DNA of 64,000 nucleotides from Subtercola sp. PAMC28395 (GCF_018889995.1 NZ_CP076547.1:3150493-3214492), one strand, 5' to 3'. Counted from the first letter of the stretch, positions 1 through 9,239 are shown. The notes: generated from the sequence alone by a model not told the origin. Made by a program: numbers and translations.

Positions 1-483
1 CCAGCCCATGCACCCGCCGAGGCGCAAGGTTTCGAGATCATTCCCCAGGTCGAAGGCGACCTGTCAGAGAGGCTGGCCGCGATCTTCGACCAGTGCGCTG
101 GCCCAACCCTGCTGGTCGGGATGGACACTCCCCAGGTCGATCGAAGCGTGCTTGAACCGGCCCTCGGCGATTGGAGTGGCGAACTCGACGCCTGGTTCGG
201 TTTCGCGACGGACGGCGGGTTCTGGGCCCTCGCCCTGGCTGAGCCCGACGGTTCCCTGATCCGCGGTGTACCGATGTCGCAGGCGGACACCGGGCGTATA
301 CAGCTCGAGCGTCTTCTCGATGCCGGGCTTCGCGTCAAGCTCCTGCCCGTGCTGAGCGACGTCGACACGGTCGGCGACGCCGCAGAGGTGGCAGAGATCG
401 CGCCTGACGGGCGATTCGCCGAGGCTGTCGCCCGAGCATTCGCAGACAACCTGGTCGGCGCACATCGCGCTGCCGCGGCCTGA
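1..483 (+). CDS. DUF2064 / TIGR04282-type glycosyltransferase-like protein (5' truncated)
   Basis: The frame is open from base 1 to the TGA at 481-483, so the gene begins outside the window and 160 codons remain. The visible part reads LLVGMDTPQ, then GFATDGGFWALAL and later DVDTVGDA. This order (a G-D-P/T-P core, a D-G-G-F/Y-W block, and a V-D-T-x-x-D block near the end) is that of the DUF2064/TIGR04282 family, GT-A-fold nucleotidyl/glycosyltransferase-like proteins related to CofC. These proteins often accompany membrane glycosyltransferases and methyltransferases. The next gene, a methyltransferase, starts two bases after the stop, so the two are probably one transcript. Substrate is unknown. 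Confidence 0.75.
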   Translation, partial: PAHAPAEAQGFEIIPQVEGDLSERLAAIFDQCAGPTLLVGMDTPQVDRSVLEPALGDWSGELDAWFGFATDGGFWALALAEPDGSLIRGVPMSQADTGRIQLERLLDAGLRVKLLPVLSDVDTVGDAAEVAEIAPDGRFAEAVARAFADNLVGAHRAAAA

Positions 484-485
484 TC

Positions 486-1238
486 GTGAGCACCTCAGCT
501 CCGGCAGCACTCACGCCGACCCACGTGCCCACTTTCGGCTCCGGCGGTGGTGACCCCTATGCGAGAGCGCTCCGAGGCGAGGGACGCCTTCACCTGGTGC
601 GACAGGGAGCCGTCGCTGGAAATGCAGCCACCGCGTCCGCGACTTCGACTGACAACACCACCACAACCACCACCGCCACCACCACAACCCTGGACATCGC
701 CCGCTGGCGGGCAAACGCCGACGCCACCGACATGAGTCTCATCGAAGAGGGCACGGGGCCACTCCTCGATATCGGCTGTGGCCCTGGCCGGATGGTGCGG
801 GCCGCGTCGGGCGTCGGCTACCGCGCCCTCGGCATCGACGTCTCGCAGGCGGCAATCGACCTCGCCTCGAGTTCAGGGGCTTCCGTTCTGAGGGCCAGCG
901 TCTTCGACGAGCTTCCACTCGAAGGCAGATGGATGACCGCCCTCCTCGTCGACGGCAACATCGGCATCGGCGGCGACCCCTCGCGCCTGCTCGCCCGCTG
1001 TGCCCAGTTGCTCGCCCCTGCGGGATGTGTGCTCGTCGAGGTGGAGAACGACCATGCTGCCGACAGTCGTTTCGACTGCACGGTGACCAGTGACGACGGG
1101 CACACAAGCGACGCGTTCCCCTGGGCCGAGATCGGCAGTCACGCACTCGCTCACCGCTCGGTCGGTGCAGGCCTGCGCATGGTCGAATCGTGGAGCAGAG
1201 ACGGCCGGACCTTCTGCCGTCTGGCACCCGCGGTCTGA
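486..1238 (+). CDS. class I SAM-dependent methyltransferase
   Basis: A 250-residue protein starting at GTG 486, two bases after the DUF2064 stop. Motif I is LLDIGCGPG at about residues 93-101, followed by GIDVS near 117-121 and a later LVEVEND block, the usual Rossmann methyltransferase layout. The substrate cannot be read from sequence. Pairing with a DUF2064 transferase suggests modification of a small molecule or glycolipid. Residues about 53-68 are almost all Thr, encoded by a run of ACC/ACA codons (652-689) between the N-terminal region and the catalytic domain. That run looks like a local trinucleotide expansion. Confidence 0.8.
   Translation: MSTSAPAALTPTHVPTFGSGGGDPYARALRGEGRLHLVRQGAVAGNAATASATSTDNTTTTTTATTTTLDIARWRANADATDMSLIEEGTGPLLDIGCGPGRMVRAASGVGYRALGIDVSQAAIDLASSSGASVLRASVFDELPLEGRWMTALLVDGNIGIGGDPSRLLARCAQLLAPAGCVLVEVENDHAADSRFDCTVTSDDGHTSDAFPWAEIGSHALAHRSVGAGLRMVESWSRDGRTFCRLAPAV
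652..689 (+). repeat. ACC/ACA trinucleotide tract inside methyltransferase gene
   Basis: About a dozen nearly consecutive Thr codons (ACC, ACA, one GCC) form an in-frame low-complexity run ahead of the SAM-binding motif. It does not disturb the catalytic domain. Confidence 0.8.
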
Positions 1239-1295
1239 TACCCGCGGACTGACAGCCGCAAGCTGATGCCACAGGCTGACTCCCGCAAACTGGGG
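1226..1295 (+). repeat. 14-bp degenerate tandem repeat after methyltransferase stop
   Basis: About five units of the form ACCCGCGGTCTGAT follow each other, starting 13 bases before the methyltransferase stop codon and running into the intergenic gap. The period of 14 would not keep a reading frame. The rest of the gap to 1481 holds no gene. A TTGACA at 1339-1344 could be a -35 box, but no convincing -10 box follows. Confidence 0.7.
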
Positions 1296-1481
1296 ATCTT
1301 CGTAGAATCCCCCGAGATAACCGGCCAATTGCAGTCAATTGACACAGTCGTACGGCACCATGGTGAACTAACGACTCTGTCAAGCAACGATAGTGTCGCG
1401 AAAGAATCGACCTGTCACACACCGACGGGTCGATTTCAGCGTCTCACCTGACTGCAGCGAAAGGTTTCTCGGCCGGCCCCC

Positions 1482-2780
1482 ATGACCCACCACGACCAAC
1501 CGCTGAAGCACAGCCGGCGCGCCCCACAGAATCCTTTCGCCACCGTCGGCAGAATCGCCCTGGCCATCATCGTCGTTCTCGCGGTGAGCTCGACCTCTGT
1601 CGCAGCGATCGCCGTCTGGCAGACCGTCGGCCGCATCAAGCCGGGTATCCAGCTGGCCCAGCTTCCCGGTTCCACCGGCGTCGCCGTGCCGAGCGTCGGG
1701 GCCATCGAGGGCGAAGTGAACCTGCTTCTCGTGGGCACCGACACCCGAACGAACCAGGGCGGGGCATTCTCCGACTCCGCCAATCAAGACGCGAGTTCGG
1801 GTCTCGGCAACAACGACGTCACCATGCTGCTCCACGTCTCGGCCGACCACACGAACGCGACCGTTGTGAGTTTTCCCCGCGACCTGATGGTGCCCGTACC
1901 GAAGTGCCCCGACCCGAGCGGCGACGGTTCGAGCGTCGCGGCGACCGACCTCGCGATGTTCAACACCACGCTGTCACGCGGTGGACTCTCCTGCACCGTG
2001 CTCACCGTCGAGAAGATGACAGGGCTCACCATTCCCTACGCCGCGGAGATCAGCTTCGACGGCGTCATCGCCATGTCGAACGCCGTCGGCGGAGTAACCG
2101 TCTGCCTCGCCACCGACGTCACGGACTCCTTCACCGGCCTCGACCTGAAGGCCGGAAACCAGACCCTCGTCGGCGACCAGGCTCTGGCCTTCGTGCGCAG
2201 TCGCCACGGTGTCGGTGACGGCAGCGACCTCGGGCGCATCAGCAACCAGCAGGTGTTCCTCTCGTCCCTGATGCGCAAGATCACGAGCGCCGGTGTGCTC
2301 ACGAACCCCCTCACGCTCTACTCCCTCGCCAACGCGGCCGTCACGAACATGCAGCTCTCCACGACGCTCACCGACCCGACCGCCATGGTCGCCATCGCAC
2401 TGGCACTCAAGAACATCAGCCTCAGCAGCATGGTCTTCGTTCAGTACCCCTCAGTGACAGATCCGGATGACGTGAACCGCGTCATCCCGAACAAATCCGC
2501 CGCGCTGCTTCTGAATACGGCACTCCAGAAGAACCAGCCGATCTCCCTGACCGGTGGTACCGGTGTGGCTGCAGAAGCCGATCCGTCGACCACGAGCACG
2601 CCGACCCCGACGCCGACCACCGCGCCGACCTCGACGGCCGACACCACCGGCACCCCCACAGGCACCGCTTCGCCGACAGACGCACCCACCCCGACGCCGA
2701 GCTCCACAATCGTCTCCCTGCCGACATCGGTCAGCGGCCAGACTGCAGCAGAGCAGACCTGCACGGTCGGCAACAACTAG
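1482..2780 (+). CDS. LytR-CpsA-Psr (LCP) family cell-wall glycopolymer ligase
   Basis: A 432-residue protein with one N-terminal membrane segment (about 24-46) and an extracytoplasmic LCP domain. Hallmarks are LLLVGTDTR at about 81-89, NNDVTMLLHVS and SFPRDLMVPVP at about 130-140, which carry the pyrophosphate- and polyprenyl-binding Arg/Asp residues of the family. LCP enzymes transfer polyprenyl-linked glycopolymers to peptidoglycan at the outer membrane face. The C-terminal 70 residues are a Thr/Pro/Ser linker (TPTPTP type) ending in a Cys-containing tail, as is common in actinobacterial members. It converges with the 2777-3307 gene, the two stops overlapping by four bases. ATG 1482 is chosen because the membrane segment follows directly. 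Confidence 0.92.
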   Translation: MTHHDQPLKHSRRAPQNPFATVGRIALAIIVVLAVSSTSVAAIAVWQTVGRIKPGIQLAQLPGSTGVAVPSVGAIEGEVNLLLVGTDTRTNQGGAFSDSANQDASSGLGNNDVTMLLHVSADHTNATVVSFPRDLMVPVPKCPDPSGDGSSVAATDLAMFNTTLSRGGLSCTVLTVEKMTGLTIPYAAEISFDGVIAMSNAVGGVTVCLATDVTDSFTGLDLKAGNQTLVGDQALAFVRSRHGVGDGSDLGRISNQQVFLSSLMRKITSAGVLTNPLTLYSLANAAVTNMQLSTTLTDPTAMVAIALALKNISLSSMVFVQYPSVTDPDDVNRVIPNKSAALLLNTALQKNQPISLTGGTGVAAEADPSTTSTPTPTPTTAPTSTADTTGTPTGTASPTDAPTPTPSSTIVSLPTSVSGQTAAEQTCTVGNN

Positions 2781-3307
2781 TCTCGCGGTGAGTTCTTCGC
2801 GGAACGTCGAGCGTAGACAACGCTCGTGAGCGCTGTCACGACGGCGATCACGACCCACATCACCGCAAGCCTCAGGCCATAGTCCGACGGCAGGATCGTC
2901 GGGTTGGCCGTTCCGAGGGTCTTCGCGTAGATCTCGGGTACGACGATGAGCGTGAGAATCGCGCCGACGATGACCGCACTCTGGATGATCAGCAGCACCC
3001 CGCGCCACGTCCGGCGCGACCGCGCAGAGAGAGAAGCAGACGCAGTCGCTGGTTTCCGGCCGGCTCGTCGAAACACTACGGCCGCCACCAGCACGAGAGG
3101 TGAGAGAACGGCGTCGTGCAGAATGATGGCCCCCAGCATCCAGAGCGCGACCCCGACGATCTGCAGCGGGCTCTGCTTCGAGACCAGCACAACGGCGCCC
3201 AGCAGGAGGCCGAGAACCCCGGCCCCGATCAGAACCGACCGGGCGATCGACAGGGCCTTCGAGGGTTTCATCGGCCGCTTCTGCGTCACATCTGCCTCTG
3301 CACTCAT
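2777..3307 (-). CDS. small multi-pass membrane protein of unknown function
   Basis: A 176-residue protein with four predicted hydrophobic segments (around 20-40, 45-75, 100-125 and 145-165 of this start). The ATG at 3307 overlaps the TGA of the upstream sulfite-oxidase-like gene as ATGA, so the two are translationally coupled; a longer in-frame ATG at 3334 lies inside the neighbour and is less likely. No family is recognised. Coupling suggests it works with the molybdopterin-domain membrane protein, perhaps in assembly or electron transfer, but nothing in the sequence shows a cofactor site. Confidence 0.7.
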   Translation of the reverse strand: MSAEADVTQKRPMKPSKALSIARSVLIGAGVLGLLLGAVVLVSKQSPLQIVGVALWMLGAIILHDAVLSPLVLVAAVVFRRAGRKPATASASLSARSRRTWRGVLLIIQSAVIVGAILTLIVVPEIYAKTLGTANPTILPSDYGLRLAVMWVVIAVVTALTSVVYARRSAKNSPRD

Positions 3308-4680
3308 CGCAGCACCTCCAGTGTGCTCAGCCACTTCGTCTGCAGAACACCGGGCCGCCCGGGGGCGATCATTCGTGCCGGGAAACCATGATCGATGTCG
3401 AGGGTCTCGCCGTTCAGTTCGAGGGCGACCAGCGTGCTGGAGTCACTGACGTACTCCGACCCCATCTGGGTCACGCGATACCCGCCTTCCTTTTCGAGGC
3501 TCGTGATCCTGAGCGCCCGGCTGCCGGCCGCGGAGTCATTGCCGACCACCTTCGCGACCAGGTCACTGAGGCGCACGCCCCGCCAGGTGGCCATCTGGCT
3601 CCACCCCTCCACACACGAGATGGGGAGGTCGACCGTGGTCTGCGGCAGAGCCAACAGCTCGGCGCGAGTGAAGCTGAGGGTCTGCGAGCCGTTCGAGACG
3701 CTGAGCGCCCAGTCCGGGTTCATCGCCGTATCGGTGACCTGAGCGGCGGCAGCCGTCCGGTTGATCGGCACGGCCTGCGGCCCGATGCCTTTGACCCGAG
3801 GAGCGAAAGCATTGAACGGGCTCAGCCACGCGAACGACTGCCCCGCTGTCAGCACCACGACGGCCGCGACCCCGGTGCCGATCGTCGCGAGAAAAGCTCG
3901 GCGCCCGACGGGGTGCGGTTGGTGCGAAGACAAGGCCCCAGAGGATACCGATCCAGAGGATACCGATTCAGGGGATTCTGACCCAGCGGATTCTGATTCA
4001 GCGGATGGGGCCGGCCCATCGAGCCACGCGAAGATCCGCCCGGTGACCCCTGAGACGGCACGGGCGCCGGGCACCGCAGCCACACGAGGGGGCAGCGCGT
4101 CGATGAGCGGAGCATCCATCGCGGCTTGCTCGTCGACGGTGAACGACAGCTCTGGCGCGTAACCGTCACGCCGCCGCCAGTAACGCGCGATGATCGGCAG
4201 CTTGACACCGATGTGAATGGCCAGTGAACCGATGATCACGAACGAGAGCGCGAAGTGCACCTCGCGAAAACCGAACGGCCACGGGTAGAACTGAAAGGTG
4301 TTGAGAAGGCCGATCGTGATCTCCACCAGCGACGCACCCACGAAGAGGGCGATGGATGCCCGTTCCAGCACTGACCCGAGGCCAGTGATCGCGGGGGTCT
4401 CGAAGAGTTTCGGAAAGACCGTGTACAGCTTCCCGAGAATCAGGGGGAAGCACGCGATTCCTGCGGTGATGTGCAGGCCCTGGCTGAACTGGTAGAGCTG
4501 GGCAGGGGTGGTGGCGAAGTGCATCCACGGCAGCGGCTCCTGCAGGAAGTGGCTGTAGAGGCCCGTCGCGAAGCAGATCAGAAAGGCGCTGGCGAGCAGG
4601 CGACCGATGACGACAGCCAACCGGGGGTTGCGGGTGGGTGCGGCGACCGCACGTTGCATGTTCAACAGCACCCATCTCAT
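3304..4680 (-). CDS. membrane-anchored sulfite-oxidase-like molybdopterin protein
   Basis: A 458-residue protein in two parts. Residues 20-170 form several membrane segments with scattered His residues, resembling a b-type cytochrome (DUF4405/cytochrome b561-like). Residues about 300-458 are an oxidoreductase molybdopterin-binding domain: DLPISCVEGW places the likely Mo-ligand Cys at 356, and DIDHGFPARMIAPG near 428-441 is the typical SUOX-family block. A further membrane segment near 262-285 and a Ser/Glu-rich linker (229-252, encoded by a short repeat at about 3936-4005) join the halves. The catalytic domain should face outside the cell. The substrate is unknown; family members handle sulfite or protein methionine sulfoxide. 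Confidence 0.85.
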   Translation of the reverse strand: MRWVLLNMQRAVAAPTRNPRLAVVIGRLLASAFLICFATGLYSHFLQEPLPWMHFATTPAQLYQFSQGLHITAGIACFPLILGKLYTVFPKLFETPAITGLGSVLERASIALFVGASLVEITIGLLNTFQFYPWPFGFREVHFALSFVIIGSLAIHIGVKLPIIARYWRRRDGYAPELSFTVDEQAAMDAPLIDALPPRVAAVPGARAVSGVTGRIFAWLDGPAPSAESESAGSESPESVSSGSVSSGALSSHQPHPVGRRAFLATIGTGVAAVVVLTAGQSFAWLSPFNAFAPRVKGIGPQAVPINRTAAAAQVTDTAMNPDWALSVSNGSQTLSFTRAELLALPQTTVDLPISCVEGWSQMATWRGVRLSDLVAKVVGNDSAAGSRALRITSLEKEGGYRVTQMGSEYVSDSSTLVALELNGETLDIDHGFPARMIAPGRPGVLQTKWLSTLEVLR

Positions 4681-4763
4681 GCACTCTCTTCGGAGCGGCG
4701 CCGTGGATCGGTGGGTCGCGCGCGCTTTCGGGCGCAGTCTACGGCAGGTGCGATGATTGCCGG

Positions 4764-6341
4764 GTGCCGAAACCTGCAGCGGATGTCGTCGTCGAAGGCC
4801 TACGATCGACCCGTTCGCGCGCGCTCACCGTCGTTCTCGCACTCGTCCTCGTGGTGATGGCCGCCGCCACGGCGTTGATGGTCGGCACCTTCGGATACTT
4901 CGACCCTGCCGCCCCGGCAGGAACGACGGCAGGAGCGACGGCGAACGGGCAGGGCGTGGTCTGGGTGACCGCCGCGCTCTGGGCGCTCTTCGCGGCAGCG
5001 CTGGTGTTGGTACGGAAGGTGCCGGCACGCACCGCCATCGTTCTCGTTCTCGCCGGCTCTGCCGTGCTGAGCGGGGCAGCGCTGGCAGGCCCACCGAACA
5101 CCAGCACTGACTCGGCGCGCTACGCGTGGGACGGAATCGTTCAGAACGAGGGTGTCTCGCCCTACGCCTACACACCGGCAGACGACGCCCTCGCTCCCTT
5201 TCGCACATCGTGGCTCTTTCCGCAGGTGGTGCTCGACGATGAGGGCCACCCCCAGTGCGAAGGTCCCCGGATTCAACGCACGATCAGCGTGCCCTCCTTC
5301 ACCGTTCTCTGTACGGCCATCAACCGCCCACAGGTGCACACGATCTACCCGCCGGTGGCCGAGCTGTACTTCGCCGGGGTCCGGTTCGTTGTCGATCCGT
5401 CGGTCGAATACTGGCCGTTCCAGGTCGCCGGAGCACTCATCTCGGTTGCCATCTCAGGTCTTCTGGTGCTGACGATGCTCCGTCGGAGACTGAATCCCCG
5501 CTGGGCGGCGATCTGGGCGTGGAGCCCGTTCGTCGCAGCCGAAGCTGTCACCAATTCACACGTCGATGCACTGGCCGCCCTCCTGTTGCTCGCAGCGACT
5601 CTTCTGGTTGCCCGATCTGCCCTCGCTGAAAAAGAGAGGCGCGCAAGCGAGTTGGATGCCCGGGGTGGGAGTGTCTCCCCACCGCGGCCAGACGCGCACA
5701 GATGGCAGAACTTCGTGCGCAGCTGGCAGGTGATCGCTGGCGGACTGCTGCTCGGGCTCGCCGTCGCTGTCAAGCTGGTGCCTGTCATCGGCGCACCTGC
5801 CCTCCTTCGCAGGCACTCGTTCGCCGTGGCCATCCCGGCCGTGCTCGCGTTCGTAGCTGTCTACATCCCCTATGTCGCAGCGACAGGAATCGCGGTGATC
5901 GGGTTTCTCCCGGGCTATCTCTCTGAGGAGGGCTACGACGACGGAAGTCGCTTCGCCCTGCTGTCGATCATCCTGCCCGGGCCTGCCGCCCTTGTCATCG
6001 CTGCAGTGATACTGCTCGTGACGGCGGTACAGGTCTGGCGTCGTACCGACCCAGCCAACCCGTGGCTCGGGCAGGTCGTGATGATCGGCACCACACTGCT
6101 GGTGGTGACGCCGCACTACTCCTGGTACGCCCTGCTGCTCGTACCGTTCATCGCACTCAGTGGGCGCTGGGAGTGGCTCGCCGTACCCGCTGCTCTCACC
6201 GCAGGGCTGCTTGTACCGACACTTGCCGTTGCCCGGGTCTCATTCGCACTGGCGATCGCCGTCGTTCTGGCCGGTCTGGCCTACCGGACCTACCGCCAGC
6301 GCGTGTATGGCCGCGCGGTTGCGTCCGCGCCGGTTCGGTAG
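4764..6341 (+). CDS. GT87/DUF2029-type membrane mannosyltransferase
   Basis: A 525-residue multi-pass membrane protein. The GTG at 4764 is preferred over in-frame starts further upstream because those would run into the divergent gene that starts at 4680. After the first membrane segment and a second hydrophobic block come SARYAWDG and GVSPYAY, the extracytoplasmic loop with the acidic residue expected of polyprenyl-phosphate-mannose-dependent GT-C enzymes. About ten further hydrophobic segments follow, including a charged cytoplasmic loop near 290-320. Likely role: adding mannose to lipoglycans or membrane glycoconjugates. It ends in a basic tail. The acceptor is unknown. Confidence 0.8.
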   Translation: MPKPAADVVVEGLRSTRSRALTVVLALVLVVMAAATALMVGTFGYFDPAAPAGTTAGATANGQGVVWVTAALWALFAAALVLVRKVPARTAIVLVLAGSAVLSGAALAGPPNTSTDSARYAWDGIVQNEGVSPYAYTPADDALAPFRTSWLFPQVVLDDEGHPQCEGPRIQRTISVPSFTVLCTAINRPQVHTIYPPVAELYFAGVRFVVDPSVEYWPFQVAGALISVAISGLLVLTMLRRRLNPRWAAIWAWSPFVAAEAVTNSHVDALAALLLLAATLLVARSALAEKERRASELDARGGSVSPPRPDAHRWQNFVRSWQVIAGGLLLGLAVAVKLVPVIGAPALLRRHSFAVAIPAVLAFVAVYIPYVAATGIAVIGFLPGYLSEEGYDDGSRFALLSIILPGPAALVIAAVILLVTAVQVWRRTDPANPWLGQVVMIGTTLLVVTPHYSWYALLLVPFIALSGRWEWLAVPAALTAGLLVPTLAVARVSFALAIAVVLAGLAYRTYRQRVYGRAVASAPVR

Positions 6342-6457
6342 CCCGCAGGGCGCATCGAAACCTCGCGAACCTGAGAGCCAGCTGAGTAGAAAAACCGATA
6401 CCAACCCGATTCGGGGAGGGAACCGAACTCATAGCGTCAGGCAATCACACCGACAAA

Positions 6458-6472
6458 CCAAGTTCCACTTGG
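6458..6472 (+). promoter_or_regulatory. short inverted repeat upstream of lipoprotein gene
   Basis: CCAAGT-TCC-ACTTGG is a perfect 6-bp inverted repeat 90 bases upstream of the lipoprotein start. It has the size of a repressor half-site pair, but could be chance. The remaining gap 6342-6562 shows no gene. Confidence 0.25.
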
Positions 6473-6562
6473 ACGCCGGATCTCGTGTGACAGGGCGACT
6501 CGTTCGCGCTGCTCCCAACGATATTCGGCGTGCGTGGAACACCTACAGAAACGGAATCTCTC

Positions 6563-7237
6563 ATGCGCAAGCTCACCACCGCTGTTCTGGCCGTCGCCGC
6601 AACCGGCGCACTCGCCTTCTCACTCGCCGCCTGCTCATCGACGTCGAGCACGACCAGCACCTCACCCTCGGCGTCGACCTCCTCGACTCCCACCCCGGTC
6701 GCCTCGATTCCCGCCCTGAGCGGTGTCGACACCGAGGTCACCGTTGACGCTGGCTTCCTCGCAGCACTCAAGACACTCGGCCTCACGCCGGGCGTGGTGG
6801 GAACCGCAACGCTCTCAAACGCCGGAGTGCTCGCCTTCCCGATCACGGGCGGCAACGTGAAGTACTACGACCCGTCGCAGTCCTACCGCCCGTACGTCCA
6901 GGGCAGCATCAAGCACGAGGGTTCGGGCCTCAGCCTCTCCGCCGGCGGCACCGAGGTCGACCTGACCAACTTCACGATCGACCCGGGCACCTCGAAGCTC
7001 TACGGTGATGTTTCAGCCAACGGCGCTTCCGTCGTCAAGCAGGCCTTCCTGTTCGACCTCGACGGTTCGACGCTGAAGCCCCTGCAGACCGGCCCGAACA
7101 ACACGGCCATCCTCGAGGGCACCACGGTTCACATCTCCGCTGATGCGGCTGCCCTGCTGAACAAGACCTACAACACCACCGCCGTCAAGGAAGGCCTCCT
7201 CGTCGGAGTCGCCAAGATCACGGTCAACACCAAGTAG
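6563..7237 (+). CDS. secreted lipoprotein of unknown function
   Basis: A 224-residue protein whose ATG at 6563 is followed at once by a signal peptide (RKLTTAVLAVAATGALAF) and lipobox SLAAC, so the Cys becomes lipidated. A Ser/Thr/Pro stretch of about 30 residues then precedes a compact beta-rich domain with LAFPITGG, LSAGGTEVDLTNF and a closing LLVGVAKITV. This arrangement occurs in a family of uncharacterised actinobacterial cell-surface proteins; a distant resemblance to HtaA-type domains is possible but weak. A strong terminator follows at 7316-7356, so it is probably monocistronic. Confidence 0.75.
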   Translation: MRKLTTAVLAVAATGALAFSLAACSSTSSTTSTSPSASTSSTPTPVASIPALSGVDTEVTVDAGFLAALKTLGLTPGVVGTATLSNAGVLAFPITGGNVKYYDPSQSYRPYVQGSIKHEGSGLSLSAGGTEVDLTNFTIDPGTSKLYGDVSANGASVVKQAFLFDLDGSTLKPLQTGPNNTAILEGTTVHISADAAALLNKTYNTTAVKEGLLVGVAKITVNTK

Positions 7238-7246
7238 TCACCCTTC

Positions 7247-7310
7247 GCAACACTGCAACACTGCACGGCAACACTGCACTGCAGCACTGCATAGCGAAAA
7301 GCACTGCACA
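7247..7310 (+). repeat. AACACTGCA-type short repeat
   Basis: Six or so copies of a 7-10 bp unit around ACTGCA (AACACTGCA, GCACTGCA) lie between the lipoprotein stop and its terminator. The gap 7238-7576 holds this repeat, the terminator, and the untranslated leader of the next gene; no ORF of interest. Confidence 0.6.
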
Positions 7311-7315
7311 GTAAA

Positions 7316-7356
7316 GAAAGAAGGCCTCCCCGCCTGGCGCGGGTGGGCCTTCTTTC
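7316..7356 (+). terminator. rho-independent terminator
   Basis: The outer stem is 11 bp (GAAAGAAGGCC with GGCCTTCTTTC), an inner CCCGC/GCGGG stem closes a five-base loop, and the 3' arm itself supplies TTCTTTC. It lies 79 bases after the lipoprotein stop and separates it from the ABC transporter operon. Confidence 0.85.
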
Positions 7357-7576
7357 GTTAACGGCACAGACTGGTCCGTTCGGGTTGACCATATCTGCAG
7401 ATTCCGTCGCCAGAGAGAATTCCAGCCGGACTTTTGCTTCATCTGTAAGCAATTCACGGCCAATCTGTTGCGTGACGCTAAGGATTCCCGCGTCTGGATC
7501 AGAGGCACTTTCTGGGTGTGTTAAGACTTGATACACAGCAAACACTCCCAGCACCTCTCGAGAAAGAGTCACGCCT

Positions 7577-9208
7577 ATGCCTTCATCACTGAATCGCACA
7601 CGACTGATCGGGGTGACCGCGGCTCTCGCTGCGTCCGCCTTCGTGCTTGCCGGCTGCTCCGGCGGTTCGAACAGCACGTCGGGAGCGACGGCGAGCTCGA
7701 TCACCATCGGCACCACCGACAAGATCACCACGCTCGACCCGGCCGGCTCCTACGACAACGGGTCGTTCGCCGTGATGAACCAGGTCTTCCCGTTCCTGAT
7801 GAACAGCCCCTACGGCAGCCCGGATGTCAAGCCCGACATCGCCGAATCGGCCACTTTCACCTCCCCGACGGAGTACACCGTCAAGCTCAAGAGCGGCCTG
7901 AAGTTCGCCAACGGCGACGATCTCACCTCATCTGACGTCAAGTTCAGCTTCGACCGCCAGCTCGCCATCGCCGATGCCAACGGCCCCTCCTCGCTGCTCG
8001 GCAACCTCGCAAGCACCGCAGCACCGGATGCCACGACCATCGTGTTCACCCTGAAGCAGCCCAACGACCAGACCTTCGCGCAGGTGCTCTCGAGCCCGGC
8101 AGGCCCCATCGTCGACGAGCAGGTCTTCTCCCCCACCGCACTCACCAGCGACCAGGACATCGTCAAGGGCAACGCCTTCGCGGGCCAGTACGTGATCTCG
8201 AGCTACGACTTCAACAACACCATCCAGTACAAGGCGAACCCCAACTACCAGGGCCTGCTCGGGCCAGCCAAGACAGCGACGGTCAACGTCAAGTACTACG
8301 CAGAGTCGGCGAACCTCAAGCTCGACGTGCAGCAGAACAACATCGACGTGGCATTCCGCAGCCTGTCGGCCACTGACATCGACGACCTCAAGAAGAACAC
8401 CAAGGTCAAGGTCGTGGACGGCCCCGGCGGCGAGATCCGCTACATCGTCTTCAACTTCAACACGCAGCCCTTCGGTTCGACCACAGCAGAAGCCGATCCT
8501 GCGAAGGCGCTCGCTGTTCGCCAGGCCGTCGCCGACCTCATCGACAGGGATGCGATCGCCACGCAGGTCTACAAGGGCACCTACACCCCTCTCTACTCCT
8601 ACGTTCCCGCAGGGCTCACCGGCGCGACCGATGTGCTGAAGGGCCTCTACGGTGACGGAACGGGCAAGCCGAGTGCAGACAAGGCGAAGTCGACACTCGC
8701 TGCAGCCGGCGTCACCGGCAAGGTGACACTGAACCTGCAGTACGCCACCGAGCACTACGGCCCATCATCAGGTGACGAGTACGCACTCATCAAGGACCAG
8801 CTGGAATCGAGCGGTCTGTTCACCGTGAACCTCCAGTCGACGGACTACGTGCAGTACTCGAAGGACCGCGTCAAAGACCTGTACCCGGCATACCAGCTCG
8901 GCTGGTTCCCGGACTACTCCGACGCAGACAACTACCTGACGCCGTTCTTCTCGAAGGAAAACTTCCTCGCGAACCACTACGACAACACCGCGGTACAAGA
9001 CGAGATCACCCAGCAGGTGGGCGAGACCGACCAGGCCAAGCGCACCTCTGAGATCGAAGACATCCAGGCCAAGGTCGCGGCCGACCTGTCCACCATCCCG
9101 TTCCTGCAGGGTTCGCAGGTGGCCGTCGTCGGCTCGACCGTGAACGGGACCTCCGACACGCTCGACGCCTCGTTCAAGTTCCGTTACGGCGCCCTCTCCA
9201 AGGGCTGA
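7577..9208 (+). CDS. ABC importer substrate-binding lipoprotein (SBP family 5)
   Basis: A 543-residue lipoprotein with a signal peptide and lipobox LAGC (Cys 27). The mature part is a full-length family 5 solute-binding protein: TLDPAGSYDN near the start, YTVKLKSGLKFANGDDLTSSDVKFSFDR-type block, and VRQAVADLIDRDAIA in the middle, all typical of oligopeptide/nickel-type binders. It is the first gene of a complete importer: two permeases and a fused ATPase follow on the same strand. The late LGWFPDYSDADNYLTPFFS stretch is of the peptide-binding type, so a di- or oligopeptide is the likeliest ligand. Confidence 0.93.
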   Translation: MPSSLNRTRLIGVTAALAASAFVLAGCSGGSNSTSGATASSITIGTTDKITTLDPAGSYDNGSFAVMNQVFPFLMNSPYGSPDVKPDIAESATFTSPTEYTVKLKSGLKFANGDDLTSSDVKFSFDRQLAIADANGPSSLLGNLASTAAPDATTIVFTLKQPNDQTFAQVLSSPAGPIVDEQVFSPTALTSDQDIVKGNAFAGQYVISSYDFNNTIQYKANPNYQGLLGPAKTATVNVKYYAESANLKLDVQQNNIDVAFRSLSATDIDDLKKNTKVKVVDGPGGEIRYIVFNFNTQPFGSTTAEADPAKALAVRQAVADLIDRDAIATQVYKGTYTPLYSYVPAGLTGATDVLKGLYGDGTGKPSADKAKSTLAAAGVTGKVTLNLQYATEHYGPSSGDEYALIKDQLESSGLFTVNLQSTDYVQYSKDRVKDLYPAYQLGWFPDYSDADNYLTPFFSKENFLANHYDNTAVQDEITQQVGETDQAKRTSEIEDIQAKVAADLSTIPFLQGSQVAVVGSTVNGTSDTLDASFKFRYGALSKG

Positions 9209-9239
9209 GTTGCGGCCTGGCAACAACCGTCTGGTGTGA

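Noticed and set aside
1339..1344. TTGACA as a promoter of the LCP gene
   Set aside because: No acceptable -10 box at 16-19 bp spacing.
7517..7537. CRP/GlxR-like site TGTGT...ACACA upstream of the ABC importer
   Set aside because: The half-sites are 11 bases apart, too far for the 16-bp consensus, and the interior does not match.
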